Part shown: piece by piece, positions 50,669-60,335 of the stretch
Layout: each line of letters opens with the position of its first letter
Numbering within the stretch: the stretch's first letter is position 1
NCBI RefSeq assembly: GCF_001315985.1
Contig: NZ_BBBI01000008.1
Coordinates: 36,737-100,736, forward strand
From: Vulcanisaeta distributa JCM 11216
Lineage (GTDB): Archaea > Thermoproteota > Thermoprotei > Thermoproteales > Thermocladiaceae
Direction: 5' to 3'
DNA: 64,000 nt
Program-made: the position numbers and the translations under genes
The notes under the pieces: model-generated
Seen by the model: only the letters and a program-made list of their open reading frames with translations
Told to the model about the DNA's origin: nothing
Databases searched by the model: none

Positions 50669-51397
50669 AAAGAGAAGCCCAACCTGGCAGTGGGCCAGTC
50701 CCAAGGCTATCGGGCCACCTTGATTATTACCCTTCCTAGCGCACTCCACGAGAATTAAAAAACTCCTCAAGGCTATATTGATGGCGCCAATGACGTCCCT
50801 ATCACCCTCAAATCCACAGTAGTTACAGGTTATTTTACCTTTAGCCCTACCTAGGTAATTGCCGCATCTTGGGCACGCACTGCTAGTGTACTCAGGCCCA
50901 ACAAGCACTAAGGGTATTGAATCCCTAATGGGCATCAATACTTCACCTGAATAACTTATCCAGAACCAGGAAACCTCAACGGCAGAGCACTTACTCACAA
51001 CTTCGCCAAACCTATTAACCATAAATTCCCAAACCGCCCTAGCCCTGGCCAGGTCACGCTTACGCTTATTAAATAACCTAAGGTCCTCAAACGCCAAGCC
51101 AACCAACGCATTATGAACCCTTTGAACACTGTGGGCAGCCCTAACCACGGCACCCAATGCCTTATTAACTATGTTACTTGTTAACTCATTACCCCGATAG
51201 TTATTAACTCCTGGGTACCTAACCTCAACCACATACGCCCTAGTCATGGCATCATAAACACCCAACGGCACTAACGAAACACCATTCTGCCTAGCATATA
51301 TCACGGCCAAATCATTAAGCAACCTAGCCCATGCACCAACAAAAGCCACGACAGAACGCCTAGCACCAACATCAACACCGGCAACCGTCACATCCAC
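50630..51397 (-). CDS. RuvC-only TnpB-like protein (IS605 OrfB family), N-terminally truncated
   Basis: The 255-residue frame begins almost at the RuvC-I motif 'VAGVDVGARRSVVAF'. RuvC-II is 'VGLAFEDLRLFNKRKRD', the zinc finger is 'SSACPRCGNYLGR...CNYCGFEG' (four Cys), and RuvC-III is 'DRDVIGAINIAL'. All three acidic catalytic residues are present. The usual N-terminal WED/REC part of about 150-200 residues is missing: an in-frame stop lies about 48 nt upstream of the start, where the next gene begins divergently. The last 45 residues run antisense into cbiZ. It could be an insertion remnant or a domesticated nuclease. No TnpA is nearby. Confidence 0.65.
   Translation of the reverse strand: MDVTVAGVDVGARRSVVAFVGAWARLLNDLAVIYARQNGVSLVPLGVYDAMTRAYVVEVRYPGVNNYRGNELTSNIVNKALGAVVRAAHSVQRVHNALVGLAFEDLRLFNKRKRDLARARAVWEFMVNRFGEVVSKCSAVEVSWFWISYSGEVLMPIRDSIPLVLVGPEYTSSACPRCGNYLGRAKGKITCNYCGFEGDRDVIGAINIALRSFLILVECARKGNNQGGPIALGLAHCQVGLLFLRALCICSVCPY
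50677..50703 (-). ncRNA. Hairpins at the tnpB 3' end (omega-RNA candidate)
   Basis: GCCCA...TGGGC (50677-50695) and TGGG...CCCA (50691-50703) are overlapping short stems just inside the 3' end of the TnpB-like frame. That is where IS605-family elements encode the guide RNA scaffold and the element's right end. The stems are short and mutually exclusive, so support is modest. Confidence 0.25.
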
Positions 51398-51415
51398 GGC
51401 AGGCAGGCTTGTGAT

Positions 51416-52123
51416 GTGTGGATTGGTAGTTGGGTATTAAGAATTATTAAGATGGGTGTGAGGTGTTGGTTGATGGGTGGTGTCAAGCCAGTATTTGCTG
51501 GTTTTGTTGGTGCTTTGGTTTTCCTGTTCCTTTACCTGCTTTTTGTTTGGTTTCAGTTTTATTTGCTTGGTGATTCCTGGTTCCTGCATTGCCTAGGCCC
51601 ATACTCACCACTCGTCATTCGTATCGGCCGCATTGGGATTAACCTAATGCCGATAATGATTGACGCCGTTGTCTTAGCAATACTCACCCTAGCAAACCTC
51701 AACTCATTAAACGCATTGGGTAAAGCCCTGGGTTTGACGGCAATCGCCTCCTTAACAATCGCATCAACAGCCTCACTCGCCTACTCACTCATTGTTCACG
51801 GCTTAAGTGGTTTGACAATCTACGAATTCAACTCACTCACGATACTCGTGGCGTTGGTGATTGATGTAGTGGCGATAACGGCAGTATGCATGCTGATTAG
51901 GGCCAGGGAGTGCTTAAGGACAAGGGCTTTCGCTCTGGTCACATACACCAACGCATTAATCATAGACTACCTAATCGACTCAGTGAACTCGGTGGTTATT
52001 GCTGTTGTGAAGGAGCTGGAGCCGGTGATTGGTGCCTTAGGGCCAGCTGATGGATTGGTAATTGATCCACTACTAATCACGTTGATGGCATTTCTAACAC
52101 TCCAATTAAGCCGTAAACAATAG
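51416..52123 (+). CDS. Polytopic membrane protein, function unknown
   Basis: The 235-residue product has about six hydrophobic segments ('FVGALVFLFLYLLFVWFQFY', 'LMPIMIDAVVLAILTLAN', 'LGLTAIASLTIASTASLAYS', 'ILVALVIDVVAITAVCMLIR' and others). There is no charged motif suggesting transport chemistry. GTG 51416 or a later Met (MGVRCW or MGGVKPV) is the start. Three further membrane or secreted genes follow on the same strand, so it may head an operon. Confidence 0.5.
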   Translation: MWIGSWVLRIIKMGVRCWLMGGVKPVFAGFVGALVFLFLYLLFVWFQFYLLGDSWFLHCLGPYSPLVIRIGRIGINLMPIMIDAVVLAILTLANLNSLNALGKALGLTAIASLTIASTASLAYSLIVHGLSGLTIYEFNSLTILVALVIDVVAITAVCMLIRARECLRTRAFALVTYTNALIIDYLIDSVNSVVIAVVKELEPVIGALGPADGLVIDPLLITLMAFLTLQLSRKQ

Positions 52124-52155
52124 CCTTAAGTACCCATGACACAACGCATGGGGGG

Positions 52156-52677
52156 GTGTGGTCACCACCGATTAATGTAGTTGCTACAGCGATAATTCAA
52201 TGGCCCCTCAACACCACAACAAGCCTAAACTGCACAGAAACACTCACAGAAATGAAGATCCAAAACCCCCCCTCAGTATTTACTTTAACCCTATTTTACG
52301 TGAACTTTGCTTTGTGGGCCATACTTTTACTTGGCTATTATTACTATGGCTATTATAGGGTAAGTGGAACATACGAGTTGGGGGGGAGGTACTACGCGCA
52401 CTACGTGCTCTATAGATCAATAACTTATAGAGGTAGGGGAGTTCCATGGGCAGGAGCCCTACATCTCGGCCTAGTGAACTTCCTACTAGTATTCAACCTA
52501 CTGTACACTGAGCTATGCTACGCAAGCATAAAGGGACTAACCACATGGCCCTTAACATGGCCCTTAATAATATTACTAATATTATTAATAATGATAGTCT
52601 CGACACTAATTATGTTCCAAAAACCGGTAGTTAAGAACGCCCCCCAGGCATCTGGCGATGTATATTCTTGGCGGTAA
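52156..52677 (+). CDS. Membrane protein with three to four helices, function unknown
   Basis: The 173-residue product contains 'LFYVNFALWAILLLGYYYYG', 'LGLVNFLLVFNLLYTELCYA' and 'LIILLILLIMIVSTLIMFQ', with a Tyr-rich loop between them. A better start may be ATG 52136, followed by a G7 tract (52150) that disturbs the first codons (MTQRMGVWSPPIN if five G). The stop overlaps the next gene by 10 nt. No family is recognised. Confidence 0.5.
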   Translation: MWSPPINVVATAIIQWPLNTTTSLNCTETLTEMKIQNPPSVFTLTLFYVNFALWAILLLGYYYYGYYRVSGTYELGGRYYAHYVLYRSITYRGRGVPWAGALHLGLVNFLLVFNLLYTELCYASIKGLTTWPLTWPLIILLILLIMIVSTLIMFQKPVVKNAPQASGDVYSWR

Positions 52678-53264
52678 TTCTCACATTATCAGGAATACCA
52701 TTTTTAATGTACATAGGGAGAATAGGGATAATACTGATGATAATATTATTCATAATAATCATAATCATTATCATTTGTATTTATTTCTTGCGAATAAGGA
52801 GGGGTGATTTACGTGAATACTCGGTCTCATTTATTATGGGCGCTATGGCCATACCCTTACTTATAATTATCTTATTGATCCTCTCATTATTCGTACGATT
52901 TTCATTAATAATTACTGCATTACTATCTACTTTTTTCCTCATACCGTTCCTCTCCTGGGCTTTGATACCCAGTAGGTTCTTGCGCATGGTTCTTATTAGT
53001 GTCGAGTTTCTTGGTGTTGGCGTTACCTTCTACGTCGCCGACCTACTCCCCCCCTCGGCTGCCTTTGGTGCGTTGGTTGCTGGCCTCGTCACTGCCGTCA
53101 CCTTCATGTTCAGTAGCTACATTAGGGCACCTAGACTCTACACGCTAACCATATCCCGACTGGTATTTGGAAACGATGAAGTCTTTGGACGTGTACTGAG
53201 GTTCTACTTAAGGGTTGCAAGGCCTAAATTGGCTGATGTGCCTAAGGAGGCAAATGCAGGGTAA
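52668..53264 (+). CDS. Membrane protein with about five helices, function unknown
   Basis: The 198-residue product has a long Ile-rich helix pair ('IILMIILFIIIIIIIICIYF'), 'GAMAIPLLIIILLILSLFV', 'IITALLSTFFLIPFLSWAL' and a C-terminal charged cytoplasmic tail (RLVFGNDEVFGRVLRFYLR). It overlaps the preceding gene by 10 nt and the following one by 11 nt, so all are probably co-translated. No family is recognised. Confidence 0.5.
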   Translation: MAVILTLSGIPFLMYIGRIGIILMIILFIIIIIIIICIYFLRIRRGDLREYSVSFIMGAMAIPLLIIILLILSLFVRFSLIITALLSTFFLIPFLSWALIPSRFLRMVLISVEFLGVGVTFYVADLLPPSAAFGALVAGLVTAVTFMFSSYIRAPRLYTLTISRLVFGNDEVFGRVLRFYLRVARPKLADVPKEANAG

Positions 53265-53820
53265 TCATTTATAGGGAGCGAGACCTTCAGGAACTCCACA
53301 ACGGCTACCACCCATGGGCCGACATTGCGCAGGCGTATAGGGTTTCAATCAATCCGCTCTATATGCATAACCAGTTGGTTGTTAGGGATATTGAGACGTT
53401 CGCGGATCTAGCCCTATTCGAGGTTGTTGAGGTTAATGGGTGCAGGTTCCTATGCGTCTTCTCCGGAGATAGGCCAGTCGGCGCATTGAGGTGTGCCAGG
53501 GCATTCGCGATAGATGATGAATGTAAACAAACACCATGTAGTGGGGGGGGTGTCCTCAGAGTACCTTATGGTCTCGCCAGCCTATCCATACCATGCGAAG
53601 GCCTCAGCGATGACGTGCTCATGAGGATTGACGTAGGCTTTAGTGGTGGTAGCCTTGAGCTGGGCCCGGTAGGCTACGGCAATTTATCACGTATTTACTA
53701 AACGCCTTCAGTAACTGCGGGGGGGATAACTGCATGATGACAATACCGGAATTAATAAATAGGGCAAACAATGAAGGATTAAGGATGGAACTAGGCACAC
53801 TCATAGAGCTACCATCATAG
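53254..53820 (+). CDS. Cys-rich cytoplasmic protein, frame-disrupted
   Basis: A GGAGG site at 53246-53250 precedes ATG 53254. A frame change close to the start leads into 'YRERDLQELHNGYHPWADIA', then 'VVEVNGCRFLCVFSGDRPVG', 'DECKQTPCSGGGVLRVPYGL', and after GGG at about 53663 (four gives LELGPGRLRQFITYLLNAF) 'NCGGDNCMMTIPELINRANN'. Seven or more cysteines suggest metal binding or disulfides. About 188 residues. No family is recognised. It is last gene of the plus-strand membrane cluster. Confidence 0.5.
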
Positions 53821-53843
53821 CACCAGCCCACTAACTACCTCAA

Positions 53844-55100
53844 TCAAACCTCCTCAATCCTCGTGCTACCCCACTCATCGCCTATTGTGAGCCTTAGCCT
53901 CACCGGCTCAGCCCTACCATTCTCGCAAGTCACCCTAACCTCGATTTCGTAGACACACCTCGTTAGGCAGTCCTGAGGTCTATTCAGGCATCCATTTAGC
54001 ATAACCGGCCTATTATCCCGCATGACGAAAACAACATTCATAACATCCGGCCTAGCGAACCACGCATAGGGTGGTGAACCGCCGCACGCCATCGCCATGC
54101 TTGAGTTGCCGGCGAAGAATGGCCTATTATTACCATCGAGGGGGGGCATCACGACTAGGTTAAACACCCTAACATCACTGGGGGGTTAATATCGACCTTA
54201 ATCACATTACCAGCCCAGGTTAGGTCAACCCAATAATTATACTCAGGCTAGGCCCACCCCCCCTACACTCGCCAGAGCCATCAATTGACAACCTCCTCAA
54301 AACCCTAACCTGAGCCACGCAATTCCTGGCAATGCCAGGTCCAGAGTTCTTAGCATGGAGCCTTAAATAACCGATGGAATTCGTGATAAATTCACGGCCT
54401 GTGCCACAGAAGTCTGGGTATGTGTTAAAGATCGGCTTATCCTCCACAACCTCAATATTTACTACGGCCCACTTAAAGTATTCCAAAGACCCATTGGATA
54501 TCAAGATCAGCCCAGCGCTTATGAGGGGGGGCTCGCCGCAGCAGCATAGCTAATCGAGTACGTAATTAATGTAAACCCAGCCGCGAATGCGTACACACCA
54601 ACACTCAGTATAATGACAGGCAAGACATAATACCTATACAACAAATAAATCGCAAAAATCAAGAAGGAGATACTAACTATGGCAATTAATAAAAAAGCGG
54701 TTAATTCACTGCTGTGCAGTAATGCATAACCTAACCAGACACCATTCAAGAGCGATAGGGATAAACCAATAGTAACAACGCCAATATACCTGGCATTAGC
54801 ATATATTGAATACAAAAGACCACGCAACATAAGATAAAGTAACACATAACTAAGGATGAGGAGGAAAATTAATATACATACGATTAGAACAGCCTTGTTT
54901 TCCAATAGTAATTCGAATTGTTGCGGTACGTGGTATTGCTGTAGGAATTTAATAAGTAGTTGCAGTAAGAATGATGTATATATGAGGATGGCAATGAGGA
55001 GAAACTCAAGAAACCCAATAAGCACGGGAAGAGCGATAATAAGTAATATTTTAATGGCTGACCATTTTTGTTCTGAAGTATTGGAATCCCTCGATCCCAT
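53844..55100 (-). CDS. Polytopic membrane protein with extracellular Cys-containing domain, frame-disrupted
   Basis: The first part (55100-54519) has five or six helices starting MGSRDSNTSEQKWSAIKILL. At a G7 tract (54527; five on this reading) it joins 'SPLISAGLILISNGSLEYFK' and a beta-domain with 'YPDFCGTGREFI', 'RNCVAQVRVLRRL'. After C tracts near 54180 and 54240 it continues with 'NLVVMPPLDGNNRPFFAG' and a Cys cluster (ACGG, GCLNRPQDCLTRC, VTCENG) ending RIEEV. As one protein it is about 418 residues. As read it splits into three ORFs. Function unknown. Confidence 0.5.
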
Positions 55101-55177
55101 AGGTTAGATTAAGCCCTATAGCATTTAAGGGTTTAATTAATGTGCCGATGCTCCTTATCTCTCAGGGTTGACCCTGC

Positions 55178-56959
55178 TTAGGCTAGCCAATGCCTTATGC
55201 CATCACCCACTCCACCTTTACTCCTTCTCCTTTCTTTCAATTTTTTAAACTCATCCTCAATAATCCTCAACACGTCGTCAACGCTCTCCACGCTCTTGGC
55301 GCCCATCCTAATGAAGTATTCGTATCCACCCTTAATCCCTGCATCATTAACCCTCGGCTTCATTACTATCACGGTCCTACCCATTTCAATTCCATACTCA
55401 ACATGCCTCCTCGTACCCCCCCAACCCTTACCGCCACCCCCCCTCCTCTTCCTAGTCTCCGGAATAACTACTGCAATGCTCATGCCGTCGGTAATCCTAT
55501 TCCTAATCGCCAACCAACTCCTAATTTCATTTTCGGAATTAGGCTTTACTAGGTGCTCGGAGATGATGGTTATGTTGTCGTAAGCCTCCAATGCCTTGGA
55601 GGTTATTCCTTCAAACCCATATAATGTCGCGTCCTTGCTTTGCTTAATCTCAAGTATGTACGGCCTAACGCCAATCACGTGGCCGCCGGCATCCACGGCG
55701 CCATTAAACGCCTCCTCATCAACGCCAGAGGCAAGGCCCGTAATTATCGGCAACCCCCCCAGCTCCTTAACAATCCTCCTGGCAACCTCACGAGCCAACC
55801 TACGCCCCCCCTCCCCCCCACTTGTCCCTAGACCCGGCAATCGCCACCGCGACTAAGTCACGGCGCAGTGGTTTACCAACCCTATAAAGTATCGGTGGTG
55901 GATAGACATTACCCTTACCATAGTTTAATAGTAATTCAGGGTATTCAAGGCTATCCATCGGTACTGGCGTAATGCCGACCTTCCTAAAGTCATACCCACC
56001 AAGCTTTTCTCCGTACTCCTCAATGGCGATCCTACGAACCTCGCCCATATTAACTAAACCTTCAATAATTTGGCCAAGGCGCTTCCCACTAAGAACCTGC
56101 TTGGCGGCGGTTATTGAACTAGCCATTTTAACCTTAACCTCATCCCAATGATCCGTAATTGCATAGTATTTACCTGGTTCATTAAATAACTGCTCATAAT
56201 TATCATAGTACTGGTAATACTCATGACCCTCTAAATGCCTGGGATTAATACGTAAGTAATTCCTAACCGCATCCCTACCAAGAACTGCGGCGTAAACCCT
56301 CCCAAAGCCTGCATCCTTAAGGGCCTTTGCCACGGCATCCAATGTGGCGCCCGTAGTCCTAACATCATCAATTATTAAAGCACCCCCAGCATCTAACTTG
56401 CGCAGCCTACCCTTGTTAATGCTTATTATCCTCATTAATTCACTAAGTACGCAGTTGTAGAGGTCGCCACCATCGCCAACCCCCCCTCACGGCACCTCCT
56501 CCTAATATCACTCGTTGGTGTTGGCTCACTTTTAATCACTAGGTCCTCAACCACCTTAAGGCCAAGCCTATTCCCAACCTCCCTAGCCAGAGCCGCGGCT
56601 TGGTTATAACCACCCTTCTCCTCTGGGTGTTTAGGCGATGGCACAATTATGATGTTATTCAAATCATGCCACCTCAACTTAATGACCTCTGCCAGGGCGC
56701 AGCCCAATGGTTCAATGACGTGATTACTCCTCTCCTCCCTCTTAAGGTCTAGTATCCACGCCGTGAGGAGGTTTGGTGGTTGTTCACCGAATTCCTTGCT
56801 ATAGTATAGGCCCAGCGATAGGAATTCATCAACGTACCTTAAGGTTCGCTCCCTCATTATAACGAATGGGTGGGCAAACCCATCATCAATCCAGTAAGTG
56901 CCACGGGCGAGAATGAGCTCCTCAACATCAACCTTCACATGCACGAAACCCCCAATCAC
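55178..56959 (-). CDS. Phosphoribosyltransferase (ComF-like) fused to DprA/SMF-like domain, frame-disrupted
   Basis: N-terminal region: 'IIIVPSPKHPEEKGGYNQAA', 'ALAREVGNRLGLKVVEDLVI', then after a C7 at 56480 (five gives CREGVGDGGDLYNCVLSEL) the PRPP motif 'ALIIDDVRTTGATLDAVAKA'. A spacer of about 120 residues leads to 'GITPVPMDSLEYPELLLNY', 'VAVAIAGSRD' and, after C7 tracts at 55805-55820, 'RRLAREVARRIVKELGGLPI', 'ITGLASGVDEEAFNGAVDAG', 'GHVIGVRPY' of the DprA/SLOG fold, ending in a lysine-rich tail. About 590 residues. DprA binds ssDNA and loads recombinase in bacteria; SLOG domains can also handle nucleotides. The fusion joins nucleotide chemistry to a DNA- or nucleotide-sensing fold. Confidence 0.7.
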
Positions 56960-57035
56960 AAACCCAACAATCGGTCACACCAAACCACTAAACATAAGCA
57001 TTGCTAAATAATTAATAAGGTTACCTCGAGATAAA

Positions 57036-57619
57036 TCAACCCCTCATTACCAACTCGACTAAGTACCTCATTGCCTTGCTTAGGGCTATCTCTTGCTCGT
57101 TTATTTCATCACCGCATGCGTACCTAACCTTGACGGTTTTTGGTCTTTCGCTCACTATTACGTATGTGAGTTTGTACCTCGGCTTAAGGACGTCGTTACT
57201 CAGTGCCTTCACCTGCTTAATGACTTTGACTTCCTTGTCCGTGATCTCGAGGTAATAATCTCCTTCGCACTCCATGGTTATGACCGCGGCGTATATTGGC
57301 TGTAGTAGCTTGAGTACTCCCTGTGGAGTATGACTGCGGCTATGTGGGTGCATATTTCGCTTTTCCTACGTATTCCCCCCCAACTGGTCTCAAAGCACGA
57401 GCAGAAGTACCTACCGTCCTTGAACCTAACCACGTAGCTTGGGTACTCATCACCAAGCCTTGGGTCTCCACTCACCACCCAGGCATTCTCGTTTACCTGC
57501 CTAACCGAGCCAGACTCAAACCTCCTCAAAGCCCTCCTGATCCACGAGCTCGATTTACCGGGGAACTTAGACCTCAACCTCTCGATGGCGAGATCCTCAA
57601 TGTCTTTCTCAATCCTCAC
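57036..57619 (-). CDS. SWIM zinc-finger protein, frame-disrupted
   Basis: The SWIM motif is 'FCSCFETSWGGIRRKSEICT' followed by H (C-x-C...C-x-H). An N-terminal helical part begins 'RIEKDIEDLAIERLRSKFPG'. A missing G (GGG near 57318; four gives LHRGVLKLLQPIYAAVITM) separates the C-terminal alpha/beta part ('DYYLEITDKEVKVIKQVKAL', 'YKLTYVIVSERPKTVKVRYA'). About 194 residues. SWIM proteins bind nucleic acid or partner proteins, and some act with Rad51 paralogs, which is notable because a RadA paralog lies 4 kb away. It overlaps the RHH-like gene by 11 nt. Confidence 0.7.
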
Positions 57620-57941
57620 TGTTAATCACCACCGACTTAGACCTAATTATCTGAACCCACGGATTATCCTCAATGCTAATCAAGGAATCACTAATTAATT
57701 CCTTAGGAGCCTCCTTAATCGAGTTCCTAATGGACTCGGTTTTGGCTGTGCCAAGGCTTGCATTGGCGTTGGCGATTGATTGACTCAGGCATTGCCTTAG
57801 CATTTCCCTAATCTCGTTTATGGCTAGGTACGCAGTTAGTAATTGGCGTATTAGGTCGCTCATTGTTGCGTTGCTGACCTCGGATAGTCTCCTCAAAGCC
57901 TCATACACATCCTCCCTAACGCTTATGCACCTAAACCTCAT
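57609..57941 (-). CDS. Ribbon-helix-helix-like regulator
   Basis: The 110-residue protein starts 'RFRCISVREDVYEALRRLSE', then 'VSNATMSDLIRQLLTAYLAI', the RHH/CopG layout of a DNA-binding strand followed by two helices. A helical tail follows. The TATA-like CTTTTAAG (minus strand, 57962-57969) lies about 25 nt from ATG 57941, so the mRNA is probably leaderless. It precedes the SWIM gene with overlap. Iteron-like repeats lie directly upstream and may be its binding sites. Confidence 0.65.
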   Translation of the reverse strand: MRFRCISVREDVYEALRRLSEVSNATMSDLIRQLLTAYLAINEIREMLRQCLSQSIANANASLGTAKTESIRNSIKEAPKELISDSLISIEDNPWVQIIRSKSVVINSED

Positions 57942-57973
57942 CCAACAATCAACAGCACAGACTTAAAAGGCGT

Positions 57974-58170
57974 GAAGCAACGAACCAATGCATTACGGTT
58001 AATGATCCAATTCATTATGAAGACTGCGGAAGCCACGGTCGAAAGCCACAAACAATGCATTACGAGAAGCCGAATCCGTAATAACGAAGCAACGAATTAA
58101 AGAGGCGGCAAGCAATTAATGCATTGACACTCCGAAAAACACGGGCGAAAACCACTAACAATGCATCAAC
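57974..58170. repeat. Four imperfect AATGCATTACG-type direct repeats
   Basis: AATGCATTACG occurs at 57987 and 58054, with variants AATGCATTGAC at 58118 and AATGCATCAAC at 58160, spaced 67, 64 and 42 bp. A second motif, GAAGCAACGAA, is at 57974 and 58086, with near relatives (GAAGCCACGG, GAAGCCGAAT) between. No credible gene spans the block (57942-58405 is non-coding apart from a doubtful frame at 58228). Such arrays act as replication iterons or multi-site operators. Confidence 0.4.
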
Positions 58171-58405
58171 GAAAGACTGTAAACAAAAGAGCCATTAAAC
58201 AATGGGCAGTAACCTCTAGAATAAACTGTGCTTTATTCTATTTACCTCAAGAACTCACTGGAGATTATTCCTCGTTACTCGAGGAATTTTGTTCCGATTA
58301 ATTTCTGGTATGAATTGGATTTTGCTCACTCATTCCTAGGGTTTGTTAATCATTGTTTAATGGCTTTTGCTCAAGCCCCTTTAAAGCCTTGGTTGTTGGT
58401 TTTTG

Positions 58406-58950
58406 ATGCTTGTTTTTAGGGTTGGGCTTGTTAGGAAAAGGGACTTGTTCATCTATGCTTCGCCTCGCCGAGCAAGCCAGTCACTGTTGGCCCTGGCTCA
58501 GTTGCCCTGGTCCTGAGGGGCTTGGTAATCGTGGCTTCGGCAACGCCTAGGGAGTTCGGTGTGAGGGAGTTGCAGATAAGCCCAGGCGATGTGTTGATTA
58601 GGGGTAGGGTTAGGAGGCAGTTCTGCTGGGACAAAAACTTCATCTGGCCACCAGAGAACGCCGAGTCACTCATTGCCTTGGTTGACTCTGGTTATGCGCT
58701 CGTAATCGAGCGATTGAGCGAGGCTCCGAACATCGTTAGGATGTACCGTAGGCTCGTAAACCAAGGCTTAATTAGAGCCGACACGATACTGAATATCCAA
58801 GCGTCAGTATCAACAACGCCAACGCTGATCGGGATAATCGAGGTTAGGGAAATAGGCAGAGGAAAGCCGTTTTGGAAACTGCCGAGGCCATGCTTGGCTG
58901 GTCAGTACATAAACAACGCCCTGATTAGGCTAGGCGTTAGGGTTGTTTGA
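58406..58950 (+). CDS. Unidentified soluble protein, 5' end disrupted
   Basis: ATG 58406 lies about 25 nt after TATA-like CCTTTAAAG (58378) and begins MLVFRVGLVRKRDLFIYASP. The frame then breaks where TCGCC is tandemly duplicated (about 58447-58457); removing one copy gives ASPSKPVTVGPGSVALVLRG. The rest is 'VIVASATPREFGVRELQISP', 'RRQFCWDKNFIWPPENAESL' and 'LNIQASVSTTPTLIGIIEVR'. It is probably a beta-rich enzyme-like or binding protein. No family is recognised. Confidence 0.5.
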
Positions 58951-58997
58951 TTTGCGGTGGCGCAATGCTTAATTCACCCACACAGAGGCAATAGGCA

Positions 58998-59720
58998 ATG
59001 AGTAGGGTAGTCATCATTGGTGTTGTGGTTGCCGTTGTGATCATTGTTGTTGCCGTGGTGGCCTTCCTACTCCCAGCGCAGATCAAGCCAAAGCCCACCA
59101 TTCAGTACCTAACAATCAACGCACCCTACGTATTCCTAACGCCCAGTAATGGGTTGTTTGAGTTGTTTTACTATGACTCGAGTGGTAACCTCCATGTAGT
59201 TGGCACGTACAATGTCTCCAGCAGCACGCTTTATCAGGCAATCAACGTGATCAACACCTTCAATCAGAAATACATGGGGGGGACAACAATCAACGGCCAA
59301 CAATTCATACCGTTGAGCTATGAAGTAGTTATTGGTAACTCGACGGGAACAGTCTACATACCGTGCAGGGAAACACAATACTACTGGATAAGGTTAATCC
59401 AGGATACTGGACAGTAGTAGTGAGTGATCCAAGTGATTTAAACAAACTAGCATACGCACTGGATGTAGGATACAAAGAGGCAGCAACAGTATCAGGAACA
59501 TCAAACCTATGGTACACACAACCAACAGGAACAATACTACAAGAAACGATGAACCTACAACACTACGCACAAAACCCATATTTTGTAGGGGGGGAGAAAT
59601 AGTAGTAATGAATAATGGAACATTAATACCCTGGGGGGATATCTAATTGGTACTACGCAATATGGTTATGGAGGAAGTTTAAACTTCATATTACAAGCAG
59701 GCCAACCTTATTCAGGTTAG
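58998..59720 (+). CDS. Membrane-anchored secreted protein, frame-disrupted
   Basis: An N-terminal anchor (VVIIGVVVAVVIIVVAVVAF) is followed by an extracellular domain: 'TIQYLTINAPYVFLTP', 'FELFYYDSSGNLHVVGTYNV'. A frame change near 59361 leads to 'QGNTILLDKVNPGYWTVVVS'. Further changes at G7 59588-59594 and a G6 near 59635 lead to 'GTTQYGYGGSLNFILQAGQ' and the stop at 59720. About 240 residues with Asn-rich, increasingly AT-rich 3' sequence. No family is recognised. It resembles viral or plasmid surface proteins in general look only. Confidence 0.5.
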
Positions 59721-59752
59721 TAGCATAATGCCTTTTTAGGCCTTCTTTAATG

Positions 59753-60235
59753 CTAAGGTACAGATAATTCATAAGGAACTCCAAAGGTAACAATAATCCA
59801 GTTTAAATACATATAACCATTACCTCCACCAGAACCAGTAGATACAAACAAATAAGGAGAAGTTTGATAATTATCTAAATTTTCAATCAAATAATATATT
59901 GGAGGATAGTCTCCGTATTCTTCATAATATCCAAAAGTTCCATTAATAAATCCTGGATAGTTATTTAGTCTATTAGCATTAATTCCTTGATAATTATTCA
60001 ATGCTCTTCCACTTTCTGCTTCAAATGCTGTTTGGTATGCGTTTTGGTAGCTTATTGCTAGGTATGTTGATGGTGGTAAAGGTTCTAATGCATATGCATT
60101 TAAATTATTCACGGGTTCCTGTGGTAATTGATTATTGTAAATGTTTCCATTAACCATGAAGTAAACATCCAATTCACCTGGATTACTCGTATCATTACTA
60201 AACCAATAATATGTATGAAATACTCCATAGTACAT
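59753..60235 (-). CDS. AT-rich Asn/Tyr-rich surface protein, 5' truncated
   Basis: The 160 residues have extreme Asn/Tyr content (for example FGYYEEYGDYPPIYYLIENL), no G7 tract and clearly lower GC than flanking genes. The frame is open about 75 nt upstream of ATG 60235 ('ATSTNYIPFTPLDQQKNKNY') but meets a stop with no start codon, so a signal peptide is missing or displaced. It is probably recently acquired. No family is recognised. It is convergent with the gene ending at 59720. Confidence 0.5.
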   Translation of the reverse strand: MYYGVFHTYYWFSNDTSNPGELDVYFMVNGNIYNNQLPQEPVNNLNAYALEPLPPSTYLAISYQNAYQTAFEAESGRALNNYQGINANRLNNYPGFINGTFGYYEEYGDYPPIYYLIENLDNYQTSPYLFVSTGSGGGNGYMYLNWIIVTFGVPYELSVP

Positions 60236-60335
60236 GTAATTTTTATTCTTTTGTTGATCTAATGGAGTAAATGGAATATAGTTAGTACTGGTTGCATAAC
60301 CAACCCGAGTTGTTCACTTAGTGAGTGTGATTAAG

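Noticed and set aside
58228..58419. 63-codon frame in the repeat region
   Set aside because: Aromatic-rich random-looking product, overlaps the TATA box and start of the gene at 58406.
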